Below, one piece after another: positions 17,801 through 27,347 of a DNA stretch of 64,000 bases; positions within the stretch are counted from its first letter, which is position 1; each line of letters begins with the position of its first letter. The stretch is from positions 186,001-250,000 of the forward strand of contig NZ_BLVZ01000006.1 of assembly GCF_015471405.1 (NCBI RefSeq), in the 5' to 3' direction. The position numbers and the translations under genes were made by a program. This DNA comes from Pseudomonas cichorii (GTDB lineage: Bacteria; Pseudomonadota; Gammaproteobacteria; Pseudomonadales; Pseudomonadaceae). A model generated the notes under the pieces. The model was not told the DNA's origin. It saw only the letters and a list, made by a program, of their open reading frames with translations, and did no database searches.

Positions 17801-17996
17801 GCGACCGGCGCACATTAGTGACCTGAATGGGGAGGCGCAAGGGGGTGGGATTTTCTAGGAAATTTCGTTCGAGAGAAAGGGAAAAGTCGTGTGTCAACGC
17901 CGCATAGCTTGAATTGGTAAGCACTTGATGAGAGCTTTCGGCCAAAAGCGGTCAATCGGATTAGACTGCACCGAAGTCCTGTCAGAGATTTCTTAC
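17801..17996. other. Non-coding stretch before the zinc-ribbon gene
   Basis: Together with the structured leader this makes 417 bases without a gene. Beyond the leader I see no clear promoter or repeat; the in-frame extension of the next gene into this area (to 17925) has no supporting ribosome site. Confidence 0.4.
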
Positions 17997-18203
17997 ATGC
18001 TGATTGAGTGCCAAAGGTGCGGTCAAGGTTACGTTCGAGCAATGCGGGTTCGCTCTACAAAAAATTTGCTGTGGGTGTGCGAAGAATGCGAAGCGACGTG
18101 GACGAGTCAGGCTGAAGTAAATGTCTGTAAATTTAAAGATTACGGAACGTTAATGGCTGGCATTGGCCGCAGTTGTTTATGGTCAGACTTGGAGCCACAG
18201 TGA
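17997..18203 (+). CDS. Small zinc-ribbon protein of unknown function
   Basis: 68 residues from ATG 17997. Cys5-x2-Cys8 and Cys28-x2-Cys31 (ECQRCG and VCEECEATW) form a treble-clef or ribbon zinc site, and the tail FKDYGTLMAGIGRSCLWSDLEP ends in the WxDLE pattern I associate with a family of small proteins often found in variable, toxin/immunity-rich neighbourhoods. That association is from memory and not tested. The protein is too small to be an enzyme; binding of nucleic acid or a partner protein is likely. Neighbouring genes are also small and unrecognised. Confidence 0.55.
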   Translation: MLIECQRCGQGYVRAMRVRSTKNLLWVCEECEATWTSQAEVNVCKFKDYGTLMAGIGRSCLWSDLEPQ

Positions 18204-18432
18204 AAAGTTAGTTATCGAGTACTTACTGTCAAATGCCCGCTTTGAGTCGATTGCTGCCCTTCAGGAGTTTTTATATTGCCCGTCACGAGGCTTGCTTGGG
18301 CCTAGCTTGAGGCGTCCATGCCCGGACAGGCCGCTTGCGATCCTAAGCTGACCGTCATGGGCTATTTGGCCAGCGCTGGTCGACCTGATGCTCCTCGTAA
18401 CGTCAGTCTTGAGACGGTACTGTATGCGACGG

Positions 18433-18984
18433 ATGAATTCAGAGAATCGGACACCCATGCGGACAAAGACCATAACTGTAGGCCAACTGATTATTGAAGG
18501 TCTCGGAGATACAGATAATGCGTATGAGTATGTCTACGAGTTGATGCCTCTAATCGGAGAGGTTGTCCTCTGGTTTAATACACTTGAGGCGGACATCGAT
18601 AATATCTTATGCGGATTTATTTCTGACCGAACAGATCAAAAAGGTCTCTTGGTCGTGGGTAATATGATGTATGCCACTAAGCTGGATTTGTTCGAGCGAT
18701 TCACTTCTGATTTTTTCCGTAACAGAGGCGATCAGCCTGCCTGGTTCTCACAGCTCCTGTCAGATCTTCGGGAATGTGGCAGCCTTCGCAACAAGGTTGT
18801 TCATGCGAATTGGATGCACACCAATGAGGATGGGTACACCCAAGTCAAAATTAAATTTAGCAAGAGGGGGCTTGAGCATGAACTTGTCCAATTTTCCAAA
18901 CACTCGCTCGAACTCATCATCGGTAAAATTGAGGCTGCGAGAAACCAATTGGATGACCTCAGTATTGAATTTTTACCCTGCTGA
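18433..18984 (+). CDS. Helical protein with HEPN-like RX4H motif
   Basis: 183 residues from ATG 18433; ATG 18457 is an alternative and neither has a strong ribosome site. Predicted to be mostly helical: EVVLWFNTLEADIDNILCGF, then LLVVGNMMYATKLDLFERF, then LRECGSLRNKVVHANW. The last contains R119-N-K-V-V-H124, the RX4-6H motif with Asn next to Arg that forms the catalytic site of HEPN ribonucleases. N-terminal W..LE..ID helix is also common in HEPN-like proteins of unknown role. No nucleotidyltransferase partner (MNT) is next to it. So RNase activity is possible, not shown. The family is otherwise unnamed. Confidence 0.55.
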   Translation: MNSENRTPMRTKTITVGQLIIEGLGDTDNAYEYVYELMPLIGEVVLWFNTLEADIDNILCGFISDRTDQKGLLVVGNMMYATKLDLFERFTSDFFRNRGDQPAWFSQLLSDLRECGSLRNKVVHANWMHTNEDGYTQVKIKFSKRGLEHELVQFSKHSLELIIGKIEAARNQLDDLSIEFLPC

Positions 18985-19003
18985 TGTGTAAAAAAGGAGC
19001 TCA

Positions 19004-19324
19004 ATGATGGGGGCGGAGCGCTATCGTATTCGCTTAATGTTTGAATGGGGCGGCGGTTGCCTTTGGTGTGGAAACGATACTGCCCTTGATAAATTTTCTG
19101 TAGGGCCTATTGAAGAGATGCTGCCACTCAGTGACGAAGTCCAAGCACTGCTTAACAAGCTTTCACAGTGGCATGACACCTCGCTGAACTGGGATTACCC
19201 ACCTGATCCCGGCCCTTGGAATACAGACGATTACGCAAGATTTGAAGAGGCTGCCACCAAATTACTGAGATCTATCCAAGAGGAATTGGGTGAAGAATTC
19301 GAGGTGGTGTACGAAAAACTGTAG
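19004..19324 (+). CDS. Small acidic protein of unknown function
   Basis: 106 residues from ATG 19004, which has a very good AAGGAG. It starts MMGAERYRIRLMFEWGGGCLW, has LPLSDEVQALLNKLSQWHD and ends RSIQEELGEEFEVVYEKL; strongly acidic overall. I recognise a widespread unnamed family of about 100-residue proteins with RIRLMFxW at the start and LxxELGxxxxVxY at the end, but know no function. The gap of 19 bases after the HEPN-like gene suggests a two-gene unit; a small acidic partner next to a possible RNase would fit an antitoxin or immunity role, which is inference. Confidence 0.6.
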   Translation: MMGAERYRIRLMFEWGGGCLWCGNDTALDKFSVGPIEEMLPLSDEVQALLNKLSQWHDTSLNWDYPPDPGPWNTDDYARFEEAATKLLRSIQEELGEEFEVVYEKL

Positions 19325-19383
19325 CTTGTCCGTGTGAGCCTTCGGCCAACTCTGATAACGAAAGGATGTAGCTATAGATCGGT

Positions 19384-19439
19384 AAAGGCCTTGAAACCGG
19401 CAGATATTTTGCGCCTGTACACTGAAGTCGCCAGCAAGC
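19384..19439 (+). repeat. 56-bp direct repeat, copy 2 (with adjoining REP half)
   Basis: Three mismatches to 17265-17320. It runs on through GAAGTCGCCAGCAAGCTGCC into a REP half ending at 19451, which equals 11541-11567 over 27 bases. Confidence 0.85.
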
Positions 19440-19577
19440 TGCCTCCCACACAGTCCCTGATCGCCATTACTTGGTAGAACAGCCTTCCGACAGTCGAGAG
19501 GTTGCCGGAAGACCAGTCGTTGGCAGCAAGACGCGACCCGACGATTACTGGCACTGCCACCCATACCCATACACAGA

Positions 19578-22187
19578 TCAGGGCGCCACGACCCTGGCCT
19601 CAGCATCATCGTCCGGGAACTCGCCGCGGAGTGGGGAAAGGCTTGCCGCTAGCTCGCTCTTGCGAAACGGCTTGGTGAGCCGCGGCAGGTCTGGGTCAAG
19701 GCCCTCACGTTCCGCATAGCCGGAGACGAGCAGGATTGCGGTCTCGGGCCTGGAGCGCTGAACCACTCTGGCCAGATCGGTGCCATTGATGCCCGGCATG
19801 AGATGGTCGGTGACGAGCAGATCAAATGGCTCCCCGTGGGCCATCAACTGCATGGCTTCTTCGCCTGACGCGGCCTCGATCACGCTGTAGCCCAGCTCGG
19901 CCAGCATGTACGAGGTGCTGGCGCGTACCAGTTCTTCATCATCGACCAACAGCGCGATCCCGCGCGTCAATCGCGGTTCCGACGCCTCGACAATGCGCAA
20001 GGCCACTGCCGGCTCGGTCGTACTGCGCGGCAACCACAGCTCGACATTCGTCCCGAAACCCGGCGAGCTCTGAATCGTGAGTGCTCCGTTCAACTGTGAT
20101 GCCAGCCCATGCACCATCGAAAGACCGAGACCAGTCCCTTTGCCGACACCCTTGGTGGAAAAGAATGGCTCCACTGCGCGGGAGAGGGTTGCGGCGTCCA
20201 TGCCAATGCCAGTGTCCACGACAGACAGACACAGGTACTCGCCTGGCGGAAGCTTTGACCGGTGCCCATTGCCGACCAGCGACGTGCTGGCAGATATGCG
20301 CATCGTTCCTCCCTGAAGCATTGCGTCACGTGCGTTTACGGAGAGATTGAGAAGGGCCATCTCGAGCTGGTTCTGATCTGCGATGGCAGCGGGCAGATTC
20401 TGCGGAGCATCGATGACCACCTTGATTTGCGGCCCTGTCGTGCTGGCAACCAGATCGCCCATATCGTTCACCAGTCTGGCCACATCGACCGGCACCGTCT
20501 GAAGTGGCTGACGGCGAGCGAAGGCAAGCAGTCTCTGCACGAGTGTCTTGGCACGTTCTGCCGATTGCATCGCGCCTGAGATGAGCCGTTGCTCTCGTTC
20601 GCCACCTACGCCTCGTCGCTGGAGCAGGTCGAGCGTGCCAACGATCGGGGTGAGCAGGTTATTGAAGTCATGGGCGACGCCGCCGGTAAGCTGCCCCATC
20701 GCTTCCATCTTCTGGCTCTGGCGCAGCGCCTTCTGGACTTCTTCCCGTTCGGTGATGGCCTGAGCAATTCGCCCTTCAAGGGTGTCATTGAGCTCCCTCA
20801 ATTCCTCCTCGGCCGCCTTGCGGGCGGTGATTTCGATTGCGGTGCCGGTCACGCGCAAACAGATACCGGCCTTATCGAACACGCCCCGACCCTTGGCCGC
20901 AACCCAGCGGACGATGCCGTCCTCCCGTCCAATCGTGCGGTAGTCGACTTCGTAGAGCGCACGACGCTCTGGGTCTGCTGCCGCCATGAAGGCTGCGATC
21001 GTCGCTTCACGATCTTCGGGGTGCAGCCCCTCATAGAAGTCTTGCAGCGTGACCGGCACGTCAGCCGAGATGCCGAACATCGCTTTGGTCTGTGACGGCC
21101 AAACCAGCTTGTCATTAACGAAATCCACGTCCCAGAAACCCACATCGGCGTGGTCAACGGCAAGGCGCAATCTCGACTCGCTGATACGGATCGCGGAATC
21201 CGCTCGTGTGCGATGAACGATCAGCCCGATCGTATGAGCCACGAAGTCGATGATTTCTACATCCGCTGGCAACGGCTCGCGCAGCTCATGGTGGTAAAGA
21301 ACGAAAGCGCCGAGCGGGGTTGCTTGCGCCGAGCGGATCGGGATTGACCAGCAGACGTGCAGACCTTGCCCGACGGCCATATCCCGGAAGTCAGCCCAGC
21401 CTGGGTCGTTCGTGATGTCAGCTACTGCCGTTACAGCGCTCGGCTCGACGGCAATGCCTTCGACAGCATCATTGTAGGCGTAGGGCAGGCTTGGCCCCGA
21501 GCAATGCTCCAGGTGATTCCCGTCCTCATTCAGGAGCAAGATGCTTCCCAGGAAACCTGACATGGATAGCGTTTCCACCTCGCGGACGATCGCATCCAGC
21601 GTGACGTTCAGGGCTCTTTCTTTTACTGCCAGCTCCAGGATACGGTTCTGCGTAGCCCCCAGTGCTGCCCCGCGATTGCGAGCTTGGGTCAGGCGCGCAT
21701 TCTCAATAGCGATCGTTGCCAGTCGCGCCAGACTTTCCAGTCGTTTGATCGTCTCAGGGTCGTGATCCCGAACCTCTGACCAGTAAGCGCCAAGCGCCGA
21801 GATCGGAACAGGTCTACCGATGGGCACCATCACGAGGCTGCGGACAAAGGTCGGCGCGTAAGCGTCCTGCGGGATGCGCGGGTCGAGCCGAACGTCACTG
21901 ATCGCAACCGTCTCGCGGTGGCGCATCGCCCAGCCTGAAATACAGTGGTCGATCGGGAAGCTCTGGCCTTGCCAAAGGGGAGAGACCGCATCTTCAGCCA
22001 CATAAGAACAGCGGCCTTCATTTTCAATGACCACCGCAACGCCCTCAGCGCCTACCGTGGCGCGCGCCGTGTCCCTCAAAACGGCGACGACCTCGTCCAC
22101 CGATGCTGCACTGGCCAGCCGCTCACTGGCATTGAGCACATGAGATAAGCGGTCATCACCGATTGGATCCTTGGGAACAGTAAGCAA
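19578..22187 (-). CDS. Soluble hybrid histidine kinase (GAF-GAF-PAS-HisKA-HATPase-REC)
   Basis: 869 residues, no membrane segment. GAF 1 about 20-165 with ISGWAMRHRETVAISDVRLDPR; GAF 2 about 185-325 with a Cys279 in HVCWSIPI; PAS about 335-455; HisKA with phospho-acceptor His506 in GGVAHDFNNLL; HATPase with NARDAM, DTGIGM and GTGLGLSM; C-terminal receiver with DDEE at about 745, Asp794 (VTDHLMPG) and Lys839. It should sense a cytoplasmic or diffusible signal and pass phosphate internally. No output regulator lies next to it. Faces away from the accessory module, with 250 bases of repeat-containing sequence between them. Confidence 0.92.
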   Translation of the reverse strand: MLTVPKDPIGDDRLSHVLNASERLASAASVDEVVAVLRDTARATVGAEGVAVVIENEGRCSYVAEDAVSPLWQGQSFPIDHCISGWAMRHRETVAISDVRLDPRIPQDAYAPTFVRSLVMVPIGRPVPISALGAYWSEVRDHDPETIKRLESLARLATIAIENARLTQARNRGAALGATQNRILELAVKERALNVTLDAIVREVETLSMSGFLGSILLLNEDGNHLEHCSGPSLPYAYNDAVEGIAVEPSAVTAVADITNDPGWADFRDMAVGQGLHVCWSIPIRSAQATPLGAFVLYHHELREPLPADVEIIDFVAHTIGLIVHRTRADSAIRISESRLRLAVDHADVGFWDVDFVNDKLVWPSQTKAMFGISADVPVTLQDFYEGLHPEDREATIAAFMAAADPERRALYEVDYRTIGREDGIVRWVAAKGRGVFDKAGICLRVTGTAIEITARKAAEEELRELNDTLEGRIAQAITEREEVQKALRQSQKMEAMGQLTGGVAHDFNNLLTPIVGTLDLLQRRGVGGEREQRLISGAMQSAERAKTLVQRLLAFARRQPLQTVPVDVARLVNDMGDLVASTTGPQIKVVIDAPQNLPAAIADQNQLEMALLNLSVNARDAMLQGGTMRISASTSLVGNGHRSKLPPGEYLCLSVVDTGIGMDAATLSRAVEPFFSTKGVGKGTGLGLSMVHGLASQLNGALTIQSSPGFGTNVELWLPRSTTEPAVALRIVEASEPRLTRGIALLVDDEELVRASTSYMLAELGYSVIEAASGEEAMQLMAHGEPFDLLVTDHLMPGINGTDLARVVQRSRPETAILLVSGYAEREGLDPDLPRLTKPFRKSELAASLSPLRGEFPDDDAEARVVAP

Positions 22188-22586
22188 ACGAAACTCCCAA
22201 CGGCCACAGAGTCTTCTTCCGCGGTCTGGTTCAAATTGATGGTGGCGAAAGAGAGGGTGTGGCGCGACTCTCTCTTTTCGGCATGGGCGGATTTCAGTCT
22301 CTCAGAAAAGCGACTATCAAGCATCATCAGGGCGGTATTGTTTGACCGACAGCAATGGGTCGATTCTGTTGGAAAAGGCAGTTCTCTCAAGCTGCTCAAG
22401 GGCTGGCCGATGAAAAGACTTCTTTAGCATGCTGCTACGTGAGCGCTGAGCCCGATCCTCCGCGACAATTCAAGATTTCAATCTCAGGCACGTACTGTTT
22501 GCGGATCAAAACCGAGATCGACTGCTTTCAACAGAGTCGCCCCAGCCGGCTTTGTAAAAACAGCTTTGTTATACAAAACCCATGGC
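22188..22586. other. Gene-free stretch upstream of the first hybrid kinase
   Basis: About 400 bases, moderately AT-rich, between the start of the kinase and the end of the DUF6966 gene. Open frames here are short and unlike known families. No repeat or operator noted. Confidence 0.4.
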
Positions 22587-22898
22587 TTACACCCAATCAA
22601 TCTCACCCAAAAGCCGAGCAACATCATCCCGCAACCTGTAAAACCTCTGATTCAACTCCCCATACCCCGACTTCCAGCACAAAACGCCATTGCGATAACT
22701 CTGCCCCAACATGAGATCGTTGAACGAACCCATGCCGCCGTAGGCCGAGCGCAGTTTCGTTATTCCTGACAGATCAGAGTCAGCCAACCGGGCGCGGGCA
22801 TCGCGCATCCATTGGCTCCAATGCTCTTCACCGTCGCTTTCCAGCAGGGCAATGAGTTCGTCCAGAACACTGATCAGCTCTTCGGTTTTTGTGCTCAT
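22587..22898 (-). CDS. DUF6966-like small protein
   Basis: 103 residues. LISVLDELIALLESDGEEHWSQWMRDARARL followed by AYGGMGSFNDL and LNQRFYRLRDDVARLLGE matches a family of about 100-residue proteins (DUF6966) common in pseudomonads, function unknown. ATG 22898 is the natural start. It is divergent from the DUF6434 gene, sharing a 105-base gap. Confidence 0.65.
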   Translation of the reverse strand: MSTKTEELISVLDELIALLESDGEEHWSQWMRDARARLADSDLSGITKLRSAYGGMGSFNDLMLGQSYRNGVLCWKSGYGELNQRFYRLRDDVARLLGEIDWV

Positions 22899-23003
22899 TT
22901 TGAGTCTCGCTTGAACCTGTTGTGTTCATGGAATACCGCGACGATTATGTCTCACTCATTACCCTCGAACACAACGCCCCATCATCCATACAGGCCAGCC
23001 CCC

Positions 23004-23222
23004 ATGCCCTTCAACTGGCACTCCGACCCCATTACCCAATCCACTCCCGTCACCGCCACTTACAAAAATACCCAGAACGTCCGCCGCTTCATGACCGAGC
23101 ATTGCGGTCCTGATTTCAAATTCGACCGACCCTTCATGGCCTGGATCATCGATGGAACCACGAAGACCATGGGCGACCTGGTAGATGAATGGTTGCGCAG
23201 GCATCAGGGGTTACCTCGTTAG
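23004..23222 (+). CDS. DUF6434-family protein
   Basis: 72 residues from ATG 23004 (MPFNWHSDPIT). The sequence FNWHSDPITQSTPVT...YKNTQNVRRFM...CGPDFKFDRPFMAWIIDGTTKTMGDLVDEW is the complete DUF6434 domain with its conserved Cys-Gly and FMAW. The upstream in-frame extension to 22812 runs over the divergent gene and is rejected. Function unknown; such domains often occur alone or attached to SAP-like DNA-binding parts. Confidence 0.75.
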   Translation: MPFNWHSDPITQSTPVTATYKNTQNVRRFMTEHCGPDFKFDRPFMAWIIDGTTKTMGDLVDEWLRRHQGLPR

Positions 23223-23432
23223 GATATTCTTTTGCCTTTCGTACACCTGTTTGGATATTTTTGTCATCTGGCGCTCTTTTAGCCGGTTACGATGGAATTT
23301 GCTGAGGTCTCAGTGCTCTAATGATTTCAAAGCGCCACTAATTTTTGGCAGCAGCCGTTTTTTCTCGTAGCGTGTGCATGCATTTCTGCGGAATGTGAAA
23401 CAGCGTAATCAATACCTCCAGGTACAGCAGCA

Positions 23433-25526
23433 TTGACTCCGACCGATATTGAAAGCCTGAAAAGCCAGTTGAAGGCGCTTGAACAGGAAAACCTGAGCCT
23501 TAAAGATCAGCTGTGCACCAACAGGCAGAAAGCCGAGCTGGAGTTGGCGTCTTCTCAGGAGCGCTACCGTTTCCTGTTCAATGCCATGGATGAAGGTTTC
23601 TGCATCATTGAGTTTTTCGATGGTCCGCACGGGCCTTTGAGTGACTACATCCATATCGAGGCCAACCCGGCCTATGCCTTTCATGCCGGTATTCCCAATG
23701 TCGTCGGGCAGAAGCTTCGTGAAATGGTTCACGAAGAGGCCGATGGCTGGGTCGAGTTCTATGGCAAGGTGCTGCGCACCGGTGAGCCGATCCGCTTTGA
23801 GCGGGAGCTGGTGGCGACCGGGCGTTATCTGGCGCTGACGGCCTTTCGTATCGAGCCGGCCAGTCGTAACCAGGTGGCGGTGCTATTTCAGGACATTACC
23901 GAGCGCAAGCGTGCCGAAGAGGCCTTGCGGCAACTGAACGAGACGCTGGAAGCTCGCATCATCGAGGCGGTTACCGAGCGTAAGGTGCTCTCGGATGTGG
24001 TCAACGGGACCAATGCGTTCATTCATGTCATCGGTCCCGATTACCGCTGGCTGGCGATCAACGCTTCTGCCGAGCGAGAGTTTCAGCGTCTGTTCGGTGT
24101 CACGCCCAAGGTTGGCGACAACATGCTTGAGTTGCTCAAGCATCGGCCTGACAGCCAGGCGGTCATTCGCGGTTTCTGGGATCGGGCGCTGGCAGGGGAG
24201 GAGTTTGTCGAGGTCACCAGTTTTTGCGATTCTGCGGACGATACCCGGCACTATGAAATTCGCTACAGCAACCTGCTTAATGTCGATGGCGAGCGGATCG
24301 GTGCCTATCTGTTTGCCTATGACGTGAGTGAGCGTCTTCAGGAGCAGGCTCGTCTGAGTCAGGCCGAAGAAGCCTTGCGGCAGTCGCAGAAGATGGAGGC
24401 TGTCGGTCAGCTTACGGGTGGCATCGCTCACGATTTCAATAATCTGCTGACGGGCATTACCGGTTCGCTGGAGTTGCTTAAAGCGCGCTTGAGTCAGGGG
24501 CGTTATAACGAGATTGATCGCTATGTTGCCGCTGCACGGGATGCTTCCAAACGTGCCGCTTCGCTGACTCATCGCTTGCTGGCCTTTTCGCGACGTCAGA
24601 CCCTTGATCCCAAGCCTGTCGATATCAATCGGTTGGTGATTGGTATGGAAGAGCTGATTCGTCGCTCCGTCGGGCCGCACATCACGGTGGAAGTCGTGAC
24701 GTCAGTCGGGTTGTGGTCGACATTCATCGATGCGCCCCAACTGGAAAATGCGCTGCTGAACCTGTGCATCAATGCGCGCGATGCCATGCCTGAAGGCGGG
24801 CGCATTACCATTGAAACAGCCAACAAATGGATCGACGAGCGTGCCTCTCTGGCGCGTGACCTGCCGCCAGGGCAATACCTTTCACTGTGCGTGAGCGACA
24901 CCGGGACCGGGATGTCGCCGGAAGTCATCAATCGCGCCTTCGATCCGTTTTTCACCACCAAGCCATTGGGGCAGGGCACGGGGCTTGGGCTTTCGATGGT
25001 GTATGGCTTTGTGCGCCAGTCCGGTGGCCAGGTGCGGATCTACTCGGAAAAGGATCAGGGCACGACCATGTGCCTCTATCTGCCTCGGCATTACCTCGGC
25101 ACGCCGCAGGATTTGCCTGATGCGGAGCCAGCGGAGATCCTCCGTGCCGAGTGTACGCAGACGGTCATGATCGTTGACGATGAACCCACCATTCGCATGC
25201 TGGTCAGCGAAGTCATCGAGGATCATGGCTATATTTCCATCGAAGCCGGGGAAGGGGCCACGGCCCTGGAACTGCTGAGCACCGATATGCGTGTGGACCT
25301 GCTGGTCACTGATGTCGGCTTGCCCGGTGGCATGAATGGCCGTCAACTGGCCGACGCGGCACGCATCATCCGGCCTGACCTGAAGGTGATGTTCATCACC
25401 GGTTATGCCGAGAACGCGATTATCGGCAACGGCCATCTTGAGCCGGGCATGTGGGTGCTGACCAAACCGTTCACCATGGAAGCCTTTGCCAGCCGCATCC
25501 ATGAAATGCTGAACATGGATGACTGA
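23433..25526 (+). CDS. Soluble hybrid histidine kinase with N-terminal coiled coil (PAS-PAS-HisKA-HATPase-REC)
   Basis: 697 residues, TTG start at 23433. Residues 5-38 are a coiled coil (LKSQLKALEQENLSLKDQL). PAS 1 about 43-155 ending in LFQDITERKRAEEALRQLNE; PAS 2 about 185-300; HisKA with His333 in GGIAHDFNNLL; HATPase with NARDAM, DTGTGM and GTGLGLSM; receiver with Asp627 (VTDVGLPGGMNG). No membrane segment. It resembles the kinase at 19.6 kb in its catalytic and receiver parts and differs in the sensing half, so the two are paralogues with different inputs. It ends in a terminator-like hairpin. Confidence 0.9.
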   Translation: MTPTDIESLKSQLKALEQENLSLKDQLCTNRQKAELELASSQERYRFLFNAMDEGFCIIEFFDGPHGPLSDYIHIEANPAYAFHAGIPNVVGQKLREMVHEEADGWVEFYGKVLRTGEPIRFERELVATGRYLALTAFRIEPASRNQVAVLFQDITERKRAEEALRQLNETLEARIIEAVTERKVLSDVVNGTNAFIHVIGPDYRWLAINASAEREFQRLFGVTPKVGDNMLELLKHRPDSQAVIRGFWDRALAGEEFVEVTSFCDSADDTRHYEIRYSNLLNVDGERIGAYLFAYDVSERLQEQARLSQAEEALRQSQKMEAVGQLTGGIAHDFNNLLTGITGSLELLKARLSQGRYNEIDRYVAAARDASKRAASLTHRLLAFSRRQTLDPKPVDINRLVIGMEELIRRSVGPHITVEVVTSVGLWSTFIDAPQLENALLNLCINARDAMPEGGRITIETANKWIDERASLARDLPPGQYLSLCVSDTGTGMSPEVINRAFDPFFTTKPLGQGTGLGLSMVYGFVRQSGGQVRIYSEKDQGTTMCLYLPRHYLGTPQDLPDAEPAEILRAECTQTVMIVDDEPTIRMLVSEVIEDHGYISIEAGEGATALELLSTDMRVDLLVTDVGLPGGMNGRQLADAARIIRPDLKVMFITGYAENAIIGNGHLEPGMWVLTKPFTMEAFASRIHEMLNMDD

Positions 25527-25532
25527 TCTTTC

Positions 25533-25563
25533 TGGCGACCCCGGAGGTCGCCAATGCTTTTTT
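25533..25563 (+). terminator. Terminator after the hybrid kinase
   Basis: TGGCGACC-CCGGA-GGTCGCCA hairpin followed within four bases by CTTTTTTC. Confidence 0.8.
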
Positions 25564-25695
25564 CTGCATTAAGAATATTTATGGAGTAATAACTCCAGAT
25601 TCAATTGTGCCCATAGCCTGGGTGGGAGTAGATTGCGTTTGTTGATAGCCATTGGCTATCCGATTTGCCAACTTTCACTCTCGCTGGGGTGCGTC

Positions 25696-27339
25696 ATGAG
25701 TAAACCCGTTTCATTGGCCAAGCGCATCGGATTGGGCTTTGCGTCTGTGTTGTCCTTGTTGGTGCTGGTGACCGCTGTGGGTATCCAGCGGGTGGGTTTC
25801 ATTGACGATACCTTGAAGTATGTCAGCGACAATTCGGCGCTGATCCAGCGTTATGCAATCAACTTTCGTGGCAGTGTGCACAACCGCGCCATTTCCGTGC
25901 GCGATGCCGTGCTGGTCAACAACGACCAGGACCTCAATCGGCACCTGAACGAGATCGTGCGTCTGCGTAAGGAATATGACGTTTCCGCCGAGCCGATGGA
26001 CCGTCTGTTCGCCGAGAAGAAAAACGTCTCCAGCGAAGAGAAGCGTCTGTTGCAGGACATCAAGGATATCGAGCGCAAGGCGCTGGCTTCTACGGACAAA
26101 GTCATCGAGCTGCGCCGCAACAAGGACGTGGCGGGTGCGCAAGCCATGTTGCTGGCCCAGACGTCTGCCGATTACAGCGAATGGCTCAAGCGCATCAATG
26201 CGCTGATCGATCATGAAGAAGCGCAGATCAAGGGGCTGCTCGATAACGTGCAGGCTGCTGCGGGCGGCTTCATGTTGTTGATGGTGATTGCGACTGCGGT
26301 GGCGCTTTTGCTCAGCATCGGGGTGTCTGCGACGATCATTCGTTCTGTGAAGTCCACGTTGGGTGCCGAGCCGGCAGAGGTTGCCGAGGTCATTCGTCGT
26401 CTGGCCCGTGGCGATTTGAATCAGAAGATTGAATCGGCTTACCCCGACAGCGTCATGGGTACCCTGAAAACCACCTTGGGGAACCTGGCCCAGACCATCA
26501 ATGAAGTGCGGGCTGCGGCTGCCCACGTAACCGATTCGTCAGCGCGTCTGCTGTCCACTTCGGCCAGCAATAATCGCCAGATCAGCCTGCAAACCAATGA
26601 AGCCCAGCATATTGCTACTGCCATCAACCAGATGGCGGGTTCGGTCAGTCAGGTGTCGGGCTATGCCTCTCAGGCTTCCGAGGCGACCAAGGTTGCAGAT
26701 GGTCAGGTTGAAAGTGGCCACCGCATGGTGGGCGAAGCCGCCACGACCATTCAGAAACTGGCAACCATTCTGGAGCAGGCCACGCAGACGGTGGGTCAGG
26801 TTTCCAAAGACAGCGAAAACATCGAGAGCGTGATCGAGGTGATCAACTCCATTGCGGCGCAAACCAACCTGCTGGCGCTCAATGCCGCCATCGAGGCTGC
26901 CCGGGCCGGTGAGTATGGCCGAGGCTTTGCGGTGGTGGCTGATGAAGTGCGCTCGCTGGCGACGCGCACCCAGGAGTCCACCCAGGAAATTCGCGAGATG
27001 ATCAGCAAGCTTCAGGGCGGCACGCACGGTGCGACTCAGATCATGCAGCAGAGCTGTGAGCTGGCCCGCACGACCGTCGAGCAGACCCGGGATGCGCAGG
27101 CAGCACTCAGCAGGATTCGTGAAGAGGTCGGGGCCATCAACGACATGAACGCCCAGATCGCCAGTGCCTCGATTCAGCAGAATGCCGTGGCGGATGATGT
27201 CGCACAGAATATCAACCGTATCCACAGCTCCACCCTTGAGTCGGCAGCCGGGTCGCGTGAAGTGGCGAGCTCCAGCGAAGAACTGGCGGAACTGGCTGAT
27301 CGGTTGACCGGGAAGGTGGCGTTTTTCAAGGTGGCGTAA
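25696..27339 (+). CDS. Methyl-accepting chemotaxis protein
   Basis: 547 residues from ATG 25696 ([12 protein letters not shown]). Two membrane segments, about 12-33 and 190-213, enclose a four-helix-bundle periplasmic sensor with [17 protein letters not shown] follows ([25 protein letters not shown]), then the signalling hairpin with its tip [26 protein letters not shown] and [15 protein letters not shown]. It controls CheA in the array in response to an unknown ligand. The start further upstream at 25633 adds a non-family extension and is rejected. Confidence 0.93.
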   Translation: MSKPVSLAKRIGLGFASVLSLLVLVTAVGIQRVGFIDDTLKYVSDNSALIQRYAINFRGSVHNRAISVRDAVLVNNDQDLNRHLNEIVRLRKEYDVSAEPMDRLFAEKKNVSSEEKRLLQDIKDIERKALASTDKVIELRRNKDVAGAQAMLLAQTSADYSEWLKRINALIDHEEAQIKGLLDNVQAAAGGFMLLMVIATAVALLLSIGVSATIIRSVKSTLGAEPAEVAEVIRRLARGDLNQKIESAYPDSVMGTLKTTLGNLAQTINEVRAAAAHVTDSSARLLSTSASNNRQISLQTNEAQHIATAINQMAGSVSQVSGYASQASEATKVADGQVESGHRMVGEAATTIQKLATILEQATQTVGQVSKDSENIESVIEVINSIAAQTNLLALNAAIEAARAGEYGRGFAVVADEVRSLATRTQESTQEIREMISKLQGGTHGATQIMQQSCELARTTVEQTRDAQAALSRIREEVGAINDMNAQIASASIQQNAVADDVAQNINRIHSSTLESAAGSREVASSSEELAELADRLTGKVAFFKVA

Positions 27340-27347
27340 GCCCGCTT

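Noticed and set aside
17241-19451. Direct repeats considered as ends of an insertion sequence
   Set aside because: No transposase gene lies between them, and the repeats contain REP palindromes. They look more like recombination substrates than IS ends.
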